Counted from the first letter of the stretch, positions 1 through 8,143 are shown. The stretch is DNA of 20,350 nucleotides from Candidatus Uhrbacteria bacterium (GCA_023246415.1 JAHFIK010000007.1:3962-24311); one strand, 5' to 3'. Translations and numbers: made by a program. The notes: a model not told the origin generated them from the letters alone.

Positions 1-143
1 TCGCGAACCTCCAGACATTCCAGTCGCTCTCAGAAGAACGTCGCCGCGAAATGGGGCTCAAGGGCCAGGAACGGATTCGCACCTCGCACGGCTGGACGGA
101 GCACGTCGCAAAACTGGACCAGGTGTATCTGGGAAAGGCCTGA
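1..143 (+). CDS. C-terminal end of a probable glycosyltransferase (partial)
   Basis: An open frame runs in from the left edge (complete codons from base 3) and ends at TGA 141-143, leaving 46 residues. The tail has the look of the last helix of a GT-B/GT4 glycosyltransferase: a charged EERRREMGLKG segment followed by ERIRTSHGWTEHVAKLDQVY, which matches the usual 'G..R....FsW......l...Y' ending of family 4 enzymes. No catalytic motif lies inside the window, so the family is inferred from this tail and from the many glycosyltransferases nearby. The stop codon overlaps a small inverted repeat (143-158, ATTCACG-ct-CGTGAAT). The product could also be another helical-ended protein. Confidence 0.55.
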   Translation, partial: ANLQTFQSLSEERRREMGLKGQERIRTSHGWTEHVAKLDQVYLGKA

Positions 144-208
144 TTCACGCTCGTGAATACTGATCACCAAATCCCCCGAAGCTCGCCGTCAGGCGAGCGA
201 AGGGGGAT
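143..208. terminator. Stem-loop pair after the first gene, probable terminator or intergenic repeat
   Basis: Two hairpins follow the stop codon. The first is ATTCACG/CGTGAAT at 143-149 and 152-158. The second is strong: ATCCCCC (171-177), GAA, GCTCGCC (181-187), loop GTCA, GGCGAGC (192-198), GAA, GGGGGAT (202-208), that is 14 paired bases with a symmetric GAA/GAA internal loop. No T-run follows directly, so intrinsic termination is plausible but not textbook. The right foot of the stem touches the -35 element of the next gene. Confidence 0.6.
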
Positions 209-235
209 GACGCACGCGTGTTTTCCTGCTATTTT
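207..235 (+). promoter_or_regulatory. Candidate promoter giving a leaderless transcript of the 244 gene
   Basis: ATGACG (207-212) lies 17 bp before TATTTT (230-235), which is preceded by TGC and so forms an extended -10 (TGCTATTTT). Only 8 bases separate the -10 from the ATG at 244, so transcription would begin at or next to the start codon. No Shine-Dalgarno sequence is present. The prediction rests on motif and spacing only. Confidence 0.5.
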
Positions 236-243
236 TCTGTTAA

Positions 244-2262
244 ATGACCGTTCGAACGCGATCGAAGATTATCGCCATCGTCCTCGGACTCGGTCTCTTT
301 TTGAATCTGGCGTCGCCCGCGTTTGCGGCGCGAGGAACACAACAGCCGCCGAAATTGTTGAATCTGTATTTTGATTGGCAAATTCCAGATGCGGATCTTC
401 AAAATCTCGCAAAGTGGGATGTTGTGGTGCTCGATATGGATCAGCAGGTGCGTTTTCCGGATCGGATCCGTCGTCTGCGCCAGCTGAATCCGAATATTAA
501 AATATTGGCGTACTTCGATCCGTCGAGTATCGCGGCCGCGCGGTTTGTGGAGGAATCGAATTTTCCCGGGTATGCGTTTGCGCACGCGATTCCGGAACAA
601 TGGTATGTTCATCGCGGAACGGACCGTGTCGGATTCTGGTCCGGAACCTGGATGCTGAATGAAACGGACATGGCACCGAAGAATGCGCAGGGCGAACAAC
701 CGAGCGACTATATTCCGCGATTCATTGCGGAACAGATTTGGTCCACGGGATTGTGGGACGGCATTTTTTTAGATGATGCGCTTCCGGGGGCCACGTGGTT
801 TGCGGGGACGGGATTGGATATTACGGGCGATGGAAAAGCAGAAGACGACGGCACCGTGAACGCATCCTGGGCACGCGGATGGTCGACGATGGCGAAAAAT
901 TTGCGCAACCGTCTTGGAAAAGACGCGCTCATCATGGGGAATGGATCGGCGCAGTATGCCAGTGTGACGAACGGGATTCTGTTTGAAAATTTTCCGTCAA
1001 ACGGATGGACGAATATTTACAAAGATCTCTCGTCATCAATCGCCAAGAATCAGTCTCCAAAAATGAGCGCGATCAATGCGAGTCCGAACAACGTTAATAA
1101 TCCGGCGAGCTATCAGATGATGCGATTTGGATTGGGAACCGCCATGCTGGGCGATGGATATTATTCGTACGATTTTGGATCGAAGGATCACGGACAAACG
1201 TGGTGGTATGACGAGTATGACGCGAATCTTGGGAAACCGAATGCGGAGAGCGTCGCATTGTATCCGGACAATCCAAAAGGCGTCGTGGATGGGGTGTGGT
1301 GGCGCTCCTATGATCGCGGGGCTGTCCTCGTGAATACGCTCGGCACGTCTCAGCGCATCGCACTCGATGGGACGTATGAACGGCTTCACGGGACGCAGGA
1401 TACGGTGACGAATAATGGACATATCGAATCCGTCGTTGACATCGCCGCACGCGATGCCTTGTTACTCATTCGTCATGGAGAAGCGGCGACCATGGGGCGT
1501 ATGACGGCATTCAAGAATGGATCATTTGTCCGTGTGTACGATGCGAACGGGCGACAGATTCGCGCGGGGTTCTTTGTTCAGCGAACGCAGGCTTCCGGAG
1601 GAGCGAACGTGGTGATTGATGATGTAGATCGAGATGGAACGTTGGACACGGTCTCCGCAGCAGACGGATCGGTTCGGATCGTCTACGGAAAAGGAGGATC
1701 ACGTTCGATGAATGTGTGCGGGAATGTTAAAGGAGAAACATCGATCGCTGTTGCAAATGCGGATCGCGATACGCCGTATGAGCTCATTGTTGGCTGTCCG
1801 GGCGGATCGCGGACAAAGGTGATTGATCTCGATGGGTCCACGCAGTGGTCATGGAATGCGTATGCGACCGTCTTCAAAGGTGGATCTCGTGTGGCAATTG
1901 GAGATGTGGATGGGGACGGACTTCGGGAGGTCGTGACGGGCGCCGGTCCGACCGGCGGCCCGCAGATTCGCGTTTTTCGGACGGACGGATCTGTAAAAGG
2001 AAGTAGTTTCTTCGCATTTGATAAGCGCGAACGCGGTGGCGTGTCGGTCGCGATCGGGGATGTGAACGGGAATGGCCAGCAGGAGATTATTGCGGGGTCC
2101 GGCCAGGGAACGGTCCCGCGCGTTCGGATCTTCCGTGGAGACGGGACGCTCATTCGGGAGTTCGCCCTTGGAAGTTCGCCTTCGCGTGACGGGGTGACCG
2201 TGAGTTTTGGTGATGCGAATGGCGATGGACAGAATGAAATTCTGGCGACCAGCGCGCAATGA
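244..2262 (+). CDS. Secreted glycoside-hydrolase-like protein with C-terminal FG-GAP/VCBS-type repeats
   Basis: The 672-residue protein begins with a signal peptide (hydrophobic core about residues 8-23, likely cut after AFA near 27-29), so it is exported. Residues about 35-415 look like a TIM-barrel glycosidase of the 'putative glycosyl hydrolase-like family 15' type: NLYFDWQ near the start, ILAYFDPS (87-94), WDGIFLDD (171-178) whose paired Asp could be catalytic, and GILFENF (244-250). Residues about 455-672 hold five FG-GAP/VCBS-like blades with calcium-type loops such as GDVDGDG (553-559), GDVNGNG (605-611) and GDANGDG (656-662). The start is fixed by the signal peptide. It probably cleaves or binds a cell-surface polysaccharide; the exact family and substrate are unknown. 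It lies between an upstream glycosyltransferase and another membrane-anchored surface protein. Confidence 0.8.
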   Translation: MTVRTRSKIIAIVLGLGLFLNLASPAFAARGTQQPPKLLNLYFDWQIPDADLQNLAKWDVVVLDMDQQVRFPDRIRRLRQLNPNIKILAYFDPSSIAAARFVEESNFPGYAFAHAIPEQWYVHRGTDRVGFWSGTWMLNETDMAPKNAQGEQPSDYIPRFIAEQIWSTGLWDGIFLDDALPGATWFAGTGLDITGDGKAEDDGTVNASWARGWSTMAKNLRNRLGKDALIMGNGSAQYASVTNGILFENFPSNGWTNIYKDLSSSIAKNQSPKMSAINASPNNVNNPASYQMMRFGLGTAMLGDGYYSYDFGSKDHGQTWWYDEYDANLGKPNAESVALYPDNPKGVVDGVWWRSYDRGAVLVNTLGTSQRIALDGTYERLHGTQDTVTNNGHIESVVDIAARDALLLIRHGEAATMGRMTAFKNGSFVRVYDANGRQIRAGFFVQRTQASGGANVVIDDVDRDGTLDTVSAADGSVRIVYGKGGSRSMNVCGNVKGETSIAVANADRDTPYELIVGCPGGSRTKVIDLDGSTQWSWNAYATVFKGGSRVAIGDVDGDGLREVVTGAGPTGGPQIRVFRTDGSVKGSSFFAFDKRERGGVSVAIGDVNGNGQQEIIAGSGQGTVPRVRIFRGDGTLIREFALGSSPSRDGVTVSFGDANGDGQNEILATSAQ

Positions 2263-2275
2263 TTCGGATGGTGTC

Positions 2276-2304
2276 ATTACAGATGATGAGAATTGTCGTA
2301 CAAT
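2276..2304 (+). promoter_or_regulatory. Candidate promoter for the 2417 gene
   Basis: ATTACA (2276-2281) lies 17 bp before TACAAT (2299-2304), a five-of-six match to the -10 consensus. Transcription would start near 2311, and the inverted repeat at 2328-2405 would then lie in the 5' leader. The call is based on motif and spacing alone. Confidence 0.4.
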
Positions 2305-2327
2305 CAATCTAAGAAAATGATTTTTTT

Positions 2328-2405
2328 GGTAAACGGTGAACGGTAAAAGGGAAACGGGGGAGTCTCGAGATCCTGTTTCCCGCTTCCCGCTTCCCGTTTG
2401 CTACC
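2328..2405. repeat. Imperfect inverted repeat made of GGTAAACGG / GGGAAACGG-type words
   Basis: The left arm (about 2328-2360) repeats the words GGTAAACGG, TGAACGG, TAAAAGGG and AAACGGGG. The right arm (about 2373-2405) carries their complements, TTTCCCGC, TTCCCGC, TTCCCGTTT and GCTACC. The arms pair imperfectly around the inner palindrome TCTCGAGA. Read with the other gaps of this window it belongs to a class of word-based intergenic hairpins. The gene's ATG lies 12 bases beyond it. Confidence 0.65.
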
Positions 2406-2416
2406 TCTCCTCCCAC

Positions 2417-4051
2417 ATGTCCGATCTCCGCCGTTCTCGCTTTCAGACCAACGCGCTCCTCCATGGGGTGAGCGCGGGATTTGGGATTGCGCGAGCGGTG
2501 AGCCATCCGTTTCGTCACTGGTACGAAAAACACTACCGTCCGCGTCATCGATTTCCGCTCCCGATTTTTCTGTTTGATTTGTCATTGTTGGCGGTCATTG
2601 TGGGGCTGATCATCGTGATCGTTTCGCTCAAAATACTGCCGCCAACGCCACCGACGTTGCGACTCTCGATTATTTCCGCTCCGGTCGTCGCCCTTCAGCC
2701 CGTTGCGCTCGCCGCACGGATTACGCCTGCCGATCAACAGGCACATGCGGCCGTCACGGTGAGTTGGGGGATTCCAAGCGGATGGGAAGTGATCTCTTCC
2801 GATCCGCCGCTTCGGAGTGATGGGAGCGCTTATCTCGGAACCATCCCCGCAGATGGAGAGCGGATTTCGCGGATCGTCGTTCGACCGATGACGCGCATCG
2901 GTACTGCGGAGACGATTGGGATTGTGATCACGCAACAGACGCACGGGGCAACGCAGACCTATTACGGATCACGGACGGTCGCGGTTCGATCAAGCGCGTT
3001 GACCGCAGAAATGCCGGTCGCGTTTCAGACCGAAGCGATTGTTCCAACGGGCGTCATCATTCCGATCCGTGTTGAGAATCGGTCGGATTTAGCTGTTCCT
3101 TCCGTCGAAGTCCGCCCCTCAGATGTCAGCACCGTTTCTTTCCCCCGGATCGTGATCGGGGAGATGGCTCCGCGATCTTCACGGATGGTCTATCTTCCGC
3201 TCGGAACAGTTTCGTCTTCATCGCATTTCGCCTGGTCGCTTTTTTCTGCTTCGCGGGAAATTGTACGATACGCCTTCGCTCCGCGGGTTGCATCCTGGAA
3301 TGGTGCGGTGATCGATCCGATTTCTCCAATTCGTCCATCTGCAACGTCGACTGTTCTGCACGTGCGTGGGGTGAATGGGGGAGCGTTGCTGGTTATTCCG
3401 CCAGCGGCAACGAGTACGGTGCTCACGATCCCTGTAGGATCCGATGACGCTGTTATTTCAATCCCGCTCTCCATTCCGGCGCAGACCGAGAGCGATCAGT
3501 GGTTTGTTGCTCCCGAGCGTGTGGAAAATAATGGAACGCGAACGCTCGGTGCCGGACAACTGGCATTATCCGCGACGTCATTCCCATTTTCAGAATCGGT
3601 GCTGTACACCAGTCCGTCTGGTGATCAGCTCGGGATCGGTCCGAATCCGCCGCGCGCAGGAGAAGAAACACGGTATTGGGTGTTTTGGCATGTTGGACCG
3701 ATCCAATCTTCGCTGCGTGATCTTTCGATCAGCGCAACCGTCGGTGATCGCGTCACCTTAACGGGAAACGTTGCCACGCCGAGCGGAGGGTCTTCATCGG
3801 TGTCTGGATCAACGATTCGTTGGACCCTTCCAGCGTTCGGGGGCGATCCAAATCTCGCAGAGGCGACATTTGGTTTTGAAATTTCCGTTCTTCCGGAAAA
3901 AGCAGATGCTGCGACCTCCATTGAGCTGATTGGCCCCGCGCATGCGGTTGCAATCGTTCCATCCGCAAATCAGACCGTAAAGAGTAATTTTTCTGCTCAG
4001 TATAGCGAAAAAATACAAGACGCGTCGCAAACGTTGATTCACGTGAAGTAG
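2417..4051 (+). CDS. Membrane-anchored protein with a large extracellular beta-rich region, function unknown
   Basis: I do not recognise the family. From the ATG at 2417 the product has 544 residues: a basic 46-residue cytoplasmic N-terminus, one strong transmembrane segment (about 47-72, ending in a Pro-rich ILPPTPPT hinge), and roughly 465 outer residues rich in Val, Thr, Ser and Ile with alternating strand-like patterns, consistent with several Ig/CARDB-like beta-sandwich domains. No catalytic motif was seen. The open frame extends upstream to 2336, but that part is translated intergenic inverted repeat, so 2417 is the better start. There is no clear Shine-Dalgarno sequence. A type II-anchored surface or envelope scaffold protein is likely. 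The next gene, a glycosyltransferase, has its own promoter. Confidence 0.75.
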   Translation: MSDLRRSRFQTNALLHGVSAGFGIARAVSHPFRHWYEKHYRPRHRFPLPIFLFDLSLLAVIVGLIIVIVSLKILPPTPPTLRLSIISAPVVALQPVALAARITPADQQAHAAVTVSWGIPSGWEVISSDPPLRSDGSAYLGTIPADGERISRIVVRPMTRIGTAETIGIVITQQTHGATQTYYGSRTVAVRSSALTAEMPVAFQTEAIVPTGVIIPIRVENRSDLAVPSVEVRPSDVSTVSFPRIVIGEMAPRSSRMVYLPLGTVSSSSHFAWSLFSASREIVRYAFAPRVASWNGAVIDPISPIRPSATSTVLHVRGVNGGALLVIPPAATSTVLTIPVGSDDAVISIPLSIPAQTESDQWFVAPERVENNGTRTLGAGQLALSATSFPFSESVLYTSPSGDQLGIGPNPPRAGEETRYWVFWHVGPIQSSLRDLSISATVGDRVTLTGNVATPSGGSSSVSGSTIRWTLPAFGGDPNLAEATFGFEISVLPEKADAATSIELIGPAHAVAIVPSANQTVKSNFSAQYSEKIQDASQTLIHVK

Positions 4052-4085
4052 TCATTTCGTTGACGAGTATCGACCGCAAGGGGGC

Positions 4086-4114
4086 TTGACAAATCCCTTT
4101 ATTTTTAGTATGTT
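4086..4114 (+). promoter_or_regulatory. Near-consensus sigma-70-type promoter for the 4171 glycosyltransferase
   Basis: A perfect TTGACA (4086-4091) stands 17 bp before TATGTT (4109-4114). Transcription should begin near 4121, giving a 50-base leader with no close Shine-Dalgarno sequence. This is the best housekeeping promoter match in the window and suggests constitutive expression. Confidence 0.7.
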
Positions 4115-4170
4115 TTGCTGTTCTCTGGAGAAGTCTCAATTCATTCCCACTGAGGACCATTGCCCGGAAT

Positions 4171-5337
4171 ATGATGACGATCACCATGATCGGCCACAAA
4201 GGTGTGCCTTCGCGCGCCGGTGGCATCGAACGCCACGTCGAGGAACTCTCGACGGCGCTTGTGATGCGTGGGTTGCGCGTCATCTCGTTTGATCGCAAAT
4301 GGTATGTGGGAAGTGCGGAGCCACTCGCCGGGGTTGAACGCCGGTGGAGCCACGGATTGAATACGAAGCATCTCGATGCGATTACGCACACCTGTAGCGC
4401 CATTTTCCTTGCGCGCCGTGATCGTCCCGATATTCTTCATATTCACGGCGTTGGTCCATCGCTTCTTGCGCCGCTTGCACGCATGGTTCATCCGCATGCA
4501 AAAATCGTTGCGACATTTCATTGCGAGGATCGTAAGCACGCAAAATGGGGTGCCGTTGCGCGTCTCATGCTGAAGATCGGTGAATCATGTGCATGCCTGT
4601 TTGCACATCGGACGATTACGGTGTCTGATCAGCTCGCTTCATACTGTCTTGAAACGTATGGCTGCCAGTCGACGATGATTCCGAATGGCGTTCGCATCAC
4701 GCGTGGCGCATCGCCAGCATTGCTTCAGCACTGGAATTTGAAACCAAATAGCTATTTCGCCATGGTGACGCGATTGATCCCGCATAAGAACGTTCATATT
4801 GGCATTGAGGCGCACATGGAACTGAATAAGCGTCGCCCAGACCTCGCGGAAGCGCATCCATTAGTGATTGTGGGCAATGGCGCATTTACCGATGAATACG
4901 TGTCGGAATTGATGGCGTTTGCCGGTTCCTATCCACACGTTGTATTTACAGGCGAACAACATGGTGAAGCCGTAAAGTCGATCCAGGAACACGCGCTCGC
5001 GCATCTCTCGATTTCCAGTTCTGAAGGGATGTCGCTCTCATTGCTTGAAGCGATGGCATTTGCAAAACCGGTGATCGTTTCAGATATTCATGAGAATAGC
5101 GATGTGGTGGAGTCTGATGCAATCATTGTCAAAACGAATGATGTCATGAACTTGAGTCATGCCATGGAATTTTTAATCGAAATGACGCCGTCAGAGCGTC
5201 TCGCGATGGGTGAATTGTTATCCGCTCGTGCCGTGAAGCGGCATGATTGGAGCGCGATCGCGGATGAGACGCGACAGGTGTATGAGGAAGTTCTCGCGAA
5301 TGCGCGAACGTCGCGCGTGAGAGCGATGGCGGCGTAA
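4171..5337 (+). CDS. Family 4 glycosyltransferase (GT-B fold, DUF1972-like N-terminus)
   Basis: The 388-residue protein is full length for a retaining GT4 enzyme, which moves a sugar from a nucleotide-sugar donor to a glycan acceptor at the inner membrane face. The N-terminal domain opens with IGHKGVPSRAGGIERHVEEL, the 'RG(V/I)PA.yGGiE..veeL' signature of DUF1972/rhamnosyltransferase-like enzymes. The hinge IPNGVR (170-175), the donor-domain opening MVTRLIPHKN and the E-x7-E pair (E285, E293 in EGMSLSLLEAMAFAKPVI) are all present, so the active site looks intact. The sugar and acceptor cannot be read from sequence. ATG ATG at 4171-4176 gives two possible starts one codon apart. The gene ends at a bidirectional terminator shared with the convergent HTH gene. 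Confidence 0.88.
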   Translation: MMTITMIGHKGVPSRAGGIERHVEELSTALVMRGLRVISFDRKWYVGSAEPLAGVERRWSHGLNTKHLDAITHTCSAIFLARRDRPDILHIHGVGPSLLAPLARMVHPHAKIVATFHCEDRKHAKWGAVARLMLKIGESCACLFAHRTITVSDQLASYCLETYGCQSTMIPNGVRITRGASPALLQHWNLKPNSYFAMVTRLIPHKNVHIGIEAHMELNKRRPDLAEAHPLVIVGNGAFTDEYVSELMAFAGSYPHVVFTGEQHGEAVKSIQEHALAHLSISSSEGMSLSLLEAMAFAKPVIVSDIHENSDVVESDAIIVKTNDVMNLSHAMEFLIEMTPSERLAMGELLSARAVKRHDWSAIADETRQVYEEVLANARTSRVRAMAA

Positions 5338-5345
5338 TGCCAGAG

Positions 5346-5751
<406 letters not shown>

Positions 5752-5758
5752 GGTTCTG

Positions 5759-5787
5759 AATGTAGCAAAATAGTTGAAATTTGTCCA
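5759..5787 (-). promoter_or_regulatory. Promoter of the HTH gene, leaderless arrangement
   Basis: On the minus strand TGGACA (complement of 5782-5787) is 17 bp from TACATT (complement of 5759-5764), preceded by TGC to make an extended -10. Seven bases then lead to the ATG at 5751, so the mRNA would have essentially no leader. The -35 lies inside the palindrome at 5781-5802. Confidence 0.55.
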
Positions 5788-5802
5788 GAATATTCTAGAC
5801 AA
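5781..5802. promoter_or_regulatory. 22-bp operator-like palindrome at the HTH promoter
   Basis: The two 11-base halves, TTGTCCAGAAT and ATTCTAGACAA, are reverse complements except for one mismatched pair. The site covers the -35 of the HTH gene, as expected of an operator for a dimeric repressor. The HTH protein itself is the obvious candidate to bind it, which is inference. Confidence 0.55.
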
Positions 5803-5890
5803 AATAGGGGATTTGCGCCTCTCTTCCGGCGTTTTCTTCACTGTCCCATCCTCGTCCCGTCCCCCCGCACGTGTGCTCCTTCGCGACCCC

Positions 5891-5919
5891 TTGCCAAATA
5901 CCCCCATTTCATGTAGATT
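5891..5919 (+). promoter_or_regulatory. Candidate promoter for the sigma/anti-sigma operon
   Basis: TTGCCA (5891-5896) lies 17 bp before TAGATT (5914-5919). Transcription would begin near 5926, giving a leader of about 54 bases. I saw no ECF-type promoter (GAAC...) that would indicate autoregulation. The stretch between the HTH promoter and this site is otherwise featureless and pyrimidine-rich. Confidence 0.4.
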
Positions 5920-5979
5920 TTTGGCTGTTTCCTCTACACGAATCTGTTAATCGCCAGGTGACAGCGTCGTGTTGGATCC

Positions 5980-6612
5980 ATGACGAGCCTCGTTGATCGG
6001 TATCTCCTGTTTCGCATCCGACGGCATCAAGACTCGGACGCCTTTGGTCGCATCTACGATCGGTATGTTGCGGCTATTTTTCGTTTTGTTTTGTTGAAAC
6101 TCCCATCCAAGGAAGATGCAGAAGACATTACTTCTGGCGTATTTCTTAAATGTTGGCAGTATCTCCAAGAACGTCACGATGTCACGGAGGTTCGAGCGTT
6201 TTTATACCGGATTGCCAGAAATTCCATTGCGGACTGGTATCGTCAGCGGTCCATGGTTCCCCACCGGAGTCTGGCTGTAACATTTGACCCCGAAACCGCG
6301 TCTTATCAATCGCAGGCAGAAGAAATCGGTGACAACGGGCGTGGGAAAGCGGCGCTTGAGGCGCGAGCTGAACTCGCCCTCGTCATGGGAAGCCTGGAAC
6401 GGTTAAAGGATGATTATCGGGATGTCCTGATGCTCCGATTGTTGGATGGACTGCCATTCGACGTGATCGCGGAGATCATGGAGAAGACCCCTGGGAATGT
6501 TCGTGTGTTGTACCACCGTGCGAAGAAGGCGCTTGATACGCTGAGCGCACACGGTGGGCCAGTGATCGCGCCCTCTGCTTCAGAGGAACGGTCGGAAACG
6601 AATCATGACTGA
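5980..6612 (+). CDS. ECF-type RNA polymerase sigma factor (sigma-70 family)
   Basis: The 210-residue protein has the two-domain plan of extracytoplasmic-function sigma factors. Region 2 (about 20-90) includes AFGRIYDRYVAAIFRF, the acidic EDAEDITSGVFLKCWQYL stretch and FLYRIARNSIADWYRQR, used for core and -10 binding. Region 4 (about 132-190) includes LERLKDDYRDVLMLRLLDG and an HTH ending VRVLYHRAKKALDTL, used for -35 binding. A 40-residue polar linker joins them. The ATG at 5980 is the only reasonable start. The last 8 bases overlap the next gene (ATGACTGA), implying translational coupling and a sigma/anti-sigma pair. It probably directs RNA polymerase to envelope genes; the adjacent S-layer-like gene is a natural but unproven target. 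Confidence 0.9.
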   Translation: MTSLVDRYLLFRIRRHQDSDAFGRIYDRYVAAIFRFVLLKLPSKEDAEDITSGVFLKCWQYLQERHDVTEVRAFLYRIARNSIADWYRQRSMVPHRSLAVTFDPETASYQSQAEEIGDNGRGKAALEARAELALVMGSLERLKDDYRDVLMLRLLDGLPFDVIAEIMEKTPGNVRVLYHRAKKALDTLSAHGGPVIAPSASEERSETNHD

Positions 6613-7768
6613 CATCTATAAAACCATCCGCGAATTGCGGGGTCATGAACGCGGGATCAAACCAGATCCGGCGTGGGTTCGTGCGGCGCGCGAGCAATTG
6701 CTCATGCAGGTTCGGAATACGATTCCGACAGCGTCTGCCGCAGAGAAAAATCGGAAAACACTTGCGGCTGCCTATCCGAGTGTCATGCGTGTGCTTCGCG
6801 GACCGGTCTTTGTGATCTGTTCCATTCTTGCACTCGTCACCGGCGGATCAATCGCGTCCGTTCGTGCTGCCGATCGATCGCTTCCGGGTGATGCGTTGTA
6901 TATGGTGAAGCTCGTCGCGGAACAGACGCAGCTCGCGCTGACGCCATCTGTTCCAGATCGGATGAAGCTAAAGGTGGAATTTACCAAGCGACGTGTTCAG
7001 GATTTAAATGCAGTGATCGCTTCACCGGTTGGCGGAAAAGAGGCACGTGTTCGTCAGGCGACGGATATTTTGAAACAAGATCTTCAAACGTTGCAGGATC
7101 AGTTGAAGAGCGTTGGTCAGGATCCAAAGACCAGTCGTGCAACCGCAGAAGCCGCGAAAGTGGTTGATCGTGAAGCGGTGGACGTCGTGAAGTCGCTCAA
7201 GCAGACAAAGGCAGATCTCCCGCACGATATGGGGAGTGATATCCAGAAGAATGTCGCGGATGCACAAGCGCAGGCGGCAGATCTCGCAATGAACGCACTT
7301 GGCGTGCTTGTTGATGCACGGAAAAATACCGACGCTAAAGATGTGGTGAGCGATGCAGATCTGACAGCATCCTTAGTTGAACATAAGGAGGTGGCTGCGG
7401 ATGCGGCCGCCAATGTGTTGAATTTGGCCACATCGGCAAATCCGGTTTCAGAAAAAGTCACATCTGTCTCTTCAACAACAATCGGGAGTTCTGTTTCAAC
7501 GCCACTCACCGGAGGGGCGAGCGCAACAGGGACGGCCGCATTGGCAAAGGATGCGCAGAATACACTCGGTGAAGTTGAAGCGTTGTTGAATGCTGCAAAT
7601 GTGGATGAAGCGGTTACGAAATTAAAAGAGGCGAGTACGAAATCATTCCAGGCACAGACTCAAATCGAATCAATTATCATCGCATCAGGAATCTCTGCAT
7701 CGTCATCGCTCGTTGTTCCGGCATCGGGGACGACAACGACATCGGGGACGACATCGACGACGCCATGA
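6605..7768 (+). CDS. DUF5667-like membrane protein, putative anti-sigma factor
   Basis: The 387-residue product overlaps the sigma gene by 8 bases. Residues 1-63 are a charged cytoplasmic part (ELRGHERGIKPDPAWVRAAREQ is the kind of helix seen in anti-sigma regions), 64-86 form a single transmembrane helix, and the outside begins with ADRSLPGDALYMVKLVAEQT, the '(R)sLPGdpLY.vK...E' signature of DUF5667. Helical, Ala/Lys/Asp-rich repeats follow to about 260, then Ser/Thr/Gly-rich linkers and another helical segment, ending in a Thr/Ser tail (TTTSGTTSTTP). The topology fits a sensor that holds the sigma factor at the membrane until an envelope signal arrives. The anti-sigma role is inferred from gene order and topology; no zinc-binding HxxxCxxC motif was seen. 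Confidence 0.75.
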   Translation: MTDIYKTIRELRGHERGIKPDPAWVRAAREQLLMQVRNTIPTASAAEKNRKTLAAAYPSVMRVLRGPVFVICSILALVTGGSIASVRAADRSLPGDALYMVKLVAEQTQLALTPSVPDRMKLKVEFTKRRVQDLNAVIASPVGGKEARVRQATDILKQDLQTLQDQLKSVGQDPKTSRATAEAAKVVDREAVDVVKSLKQTKADLPHDMGSDIQKNVADAQAQAADLAMNALGVLVDARKNTDAKDVVSDADLTASLVEHKEVAADAAANVLNLATSANPVSEKVTSVSSTTIGSSVSTPLTGGASATGTAALAKDAQNTLGEVEALLNAANVDEAVTKLKEASTKSFQAQTQIESIIIASGISASSSLVVPASGTTTTSGTTSTTP

Positions 7769-7772
7769 GGAA

Positions 7773-7840
7773 CGGAATTTGGAATTTAGAATTTGGAATT
7801 TGGGTCTGGACATCAAATTTCAACTTCTAACTTCTTAATC
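7773..7840. repeat. Inverted repeat built from GGAATTT / GAATTTA words
   Basis: The left arm (7773-7803) is GGAATTT repeated with small changes. The right arm (7814-7840) is AAATTTC, AACTTCT, AACTTCT, TAATCC. The arms are complementary over about 27 bases with several mismatches, around a 10-base loop. It starts 5 bases after the stop of the DUF5667 gene and may end the sigma operon, although there is no T-tract. Confidence 0.65.
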
Positions 7841-7845
7841 CACCC

Positions 7846-7880
7846 CCCTTGCTCTTTGCTCTAAGCCCTTAGCTCTTTTC
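7846..7880. repeat. Unpaired low-complexity word run (GCTCTTT / GCTCTAA / GCCCTTA)
   Basis: Four near-repeats of a 7-8 base word follow each other here: GCTCTTT, GCTCTAA, GCCCTTA and GCTCTTTT. No complementary partner arm was found nearby. In style it matches one arm of the word-based inverted repeats of the other gaps, so it may be a decayed or half element. Confidence 0.5.
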
Positions 7881-8143
7881 ACCAAAAATCCTGCGCAAGG
7901 TGCAGCAACCTCCGCCGAGCAAGACGCCTCTCATTGTGAGAGACGCCTCGCCGGGCGGGGGGAGGGCTCGGCCGTACGGCCATGTCTTTCACGCGTCCGC
8001 TCGCATCCTCAATGCATCCTCGCCAGGCCATTCGCGCATCAAGGTCGACCCCGTCCAACGGGGGCAAGAATGGGAATATTCACCACCAAGGTGTTTTTAT
8101 GGGATTCGCAAGGATCCCGACACCAACTCCAACTAGATTCAAC
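7881..8143 (+). promoter_or_regulatory. Long, stem-rich leader region before the S-layer-like gene
   Basis: There is no convincing gene in these 263 bases. They hold nested stems: GCCGAGC (7914-7920) with GCTCGGC (7966-7972), CTCTCA/TGAGAG (7928-7933/7937-7942), the 12-bp palindrome GGCCGTACGGCC (7970-7981), a direct repeat GACGCCTC (7923 and 7942), and CCCCGT/ACGGGG (8049-8054/8058-8063). A Shine-Dalgarno-like AAGGTG (8088-8093) stands 5 bases before an in-frame ATG at 8099. I could not place a convincing promoter. A structured 5' UTR that stabilises or regulates the mRNA is plausible. Confidence 0.45.
8088..8101 (+). promoter_or_regulatory. Shine-Dalgarno-like site and alternative start of the S-layer-like gene
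   Basis: AAGGTG (8088-8093) precedes ATG 8099 by five T residues. This ATG is in frame with the 8144 start and would extend the protein by 15 residues (MGFARIPTPTPTRFN). It is the only good Shine-Dalgarno match seen before a gene in this window, so it may be the real start despite the unusual n-region it would give the signal peptide. Confidence 0.45.

Noticed and set aside
5752..5907. N-terminal extension of the HTH protein to 5907
   Set aside because: The extra residues are low-complexity and basic, and would be translated from the operator and promoter region.
5980..7768. Recoded TGA (glycine) as in Gracilibacteria/SR1
   Set aside because: TGA ends several intact genes at the expected length and no in-frame TGA interrupts a conserved domain.
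7982..8143. Upstream extension of the S-layer-like protein to ATG 7982
   Set aside because: It would put 54 odd residues, translated from stem-rich leader sequence, in front of a clean signal peptide.
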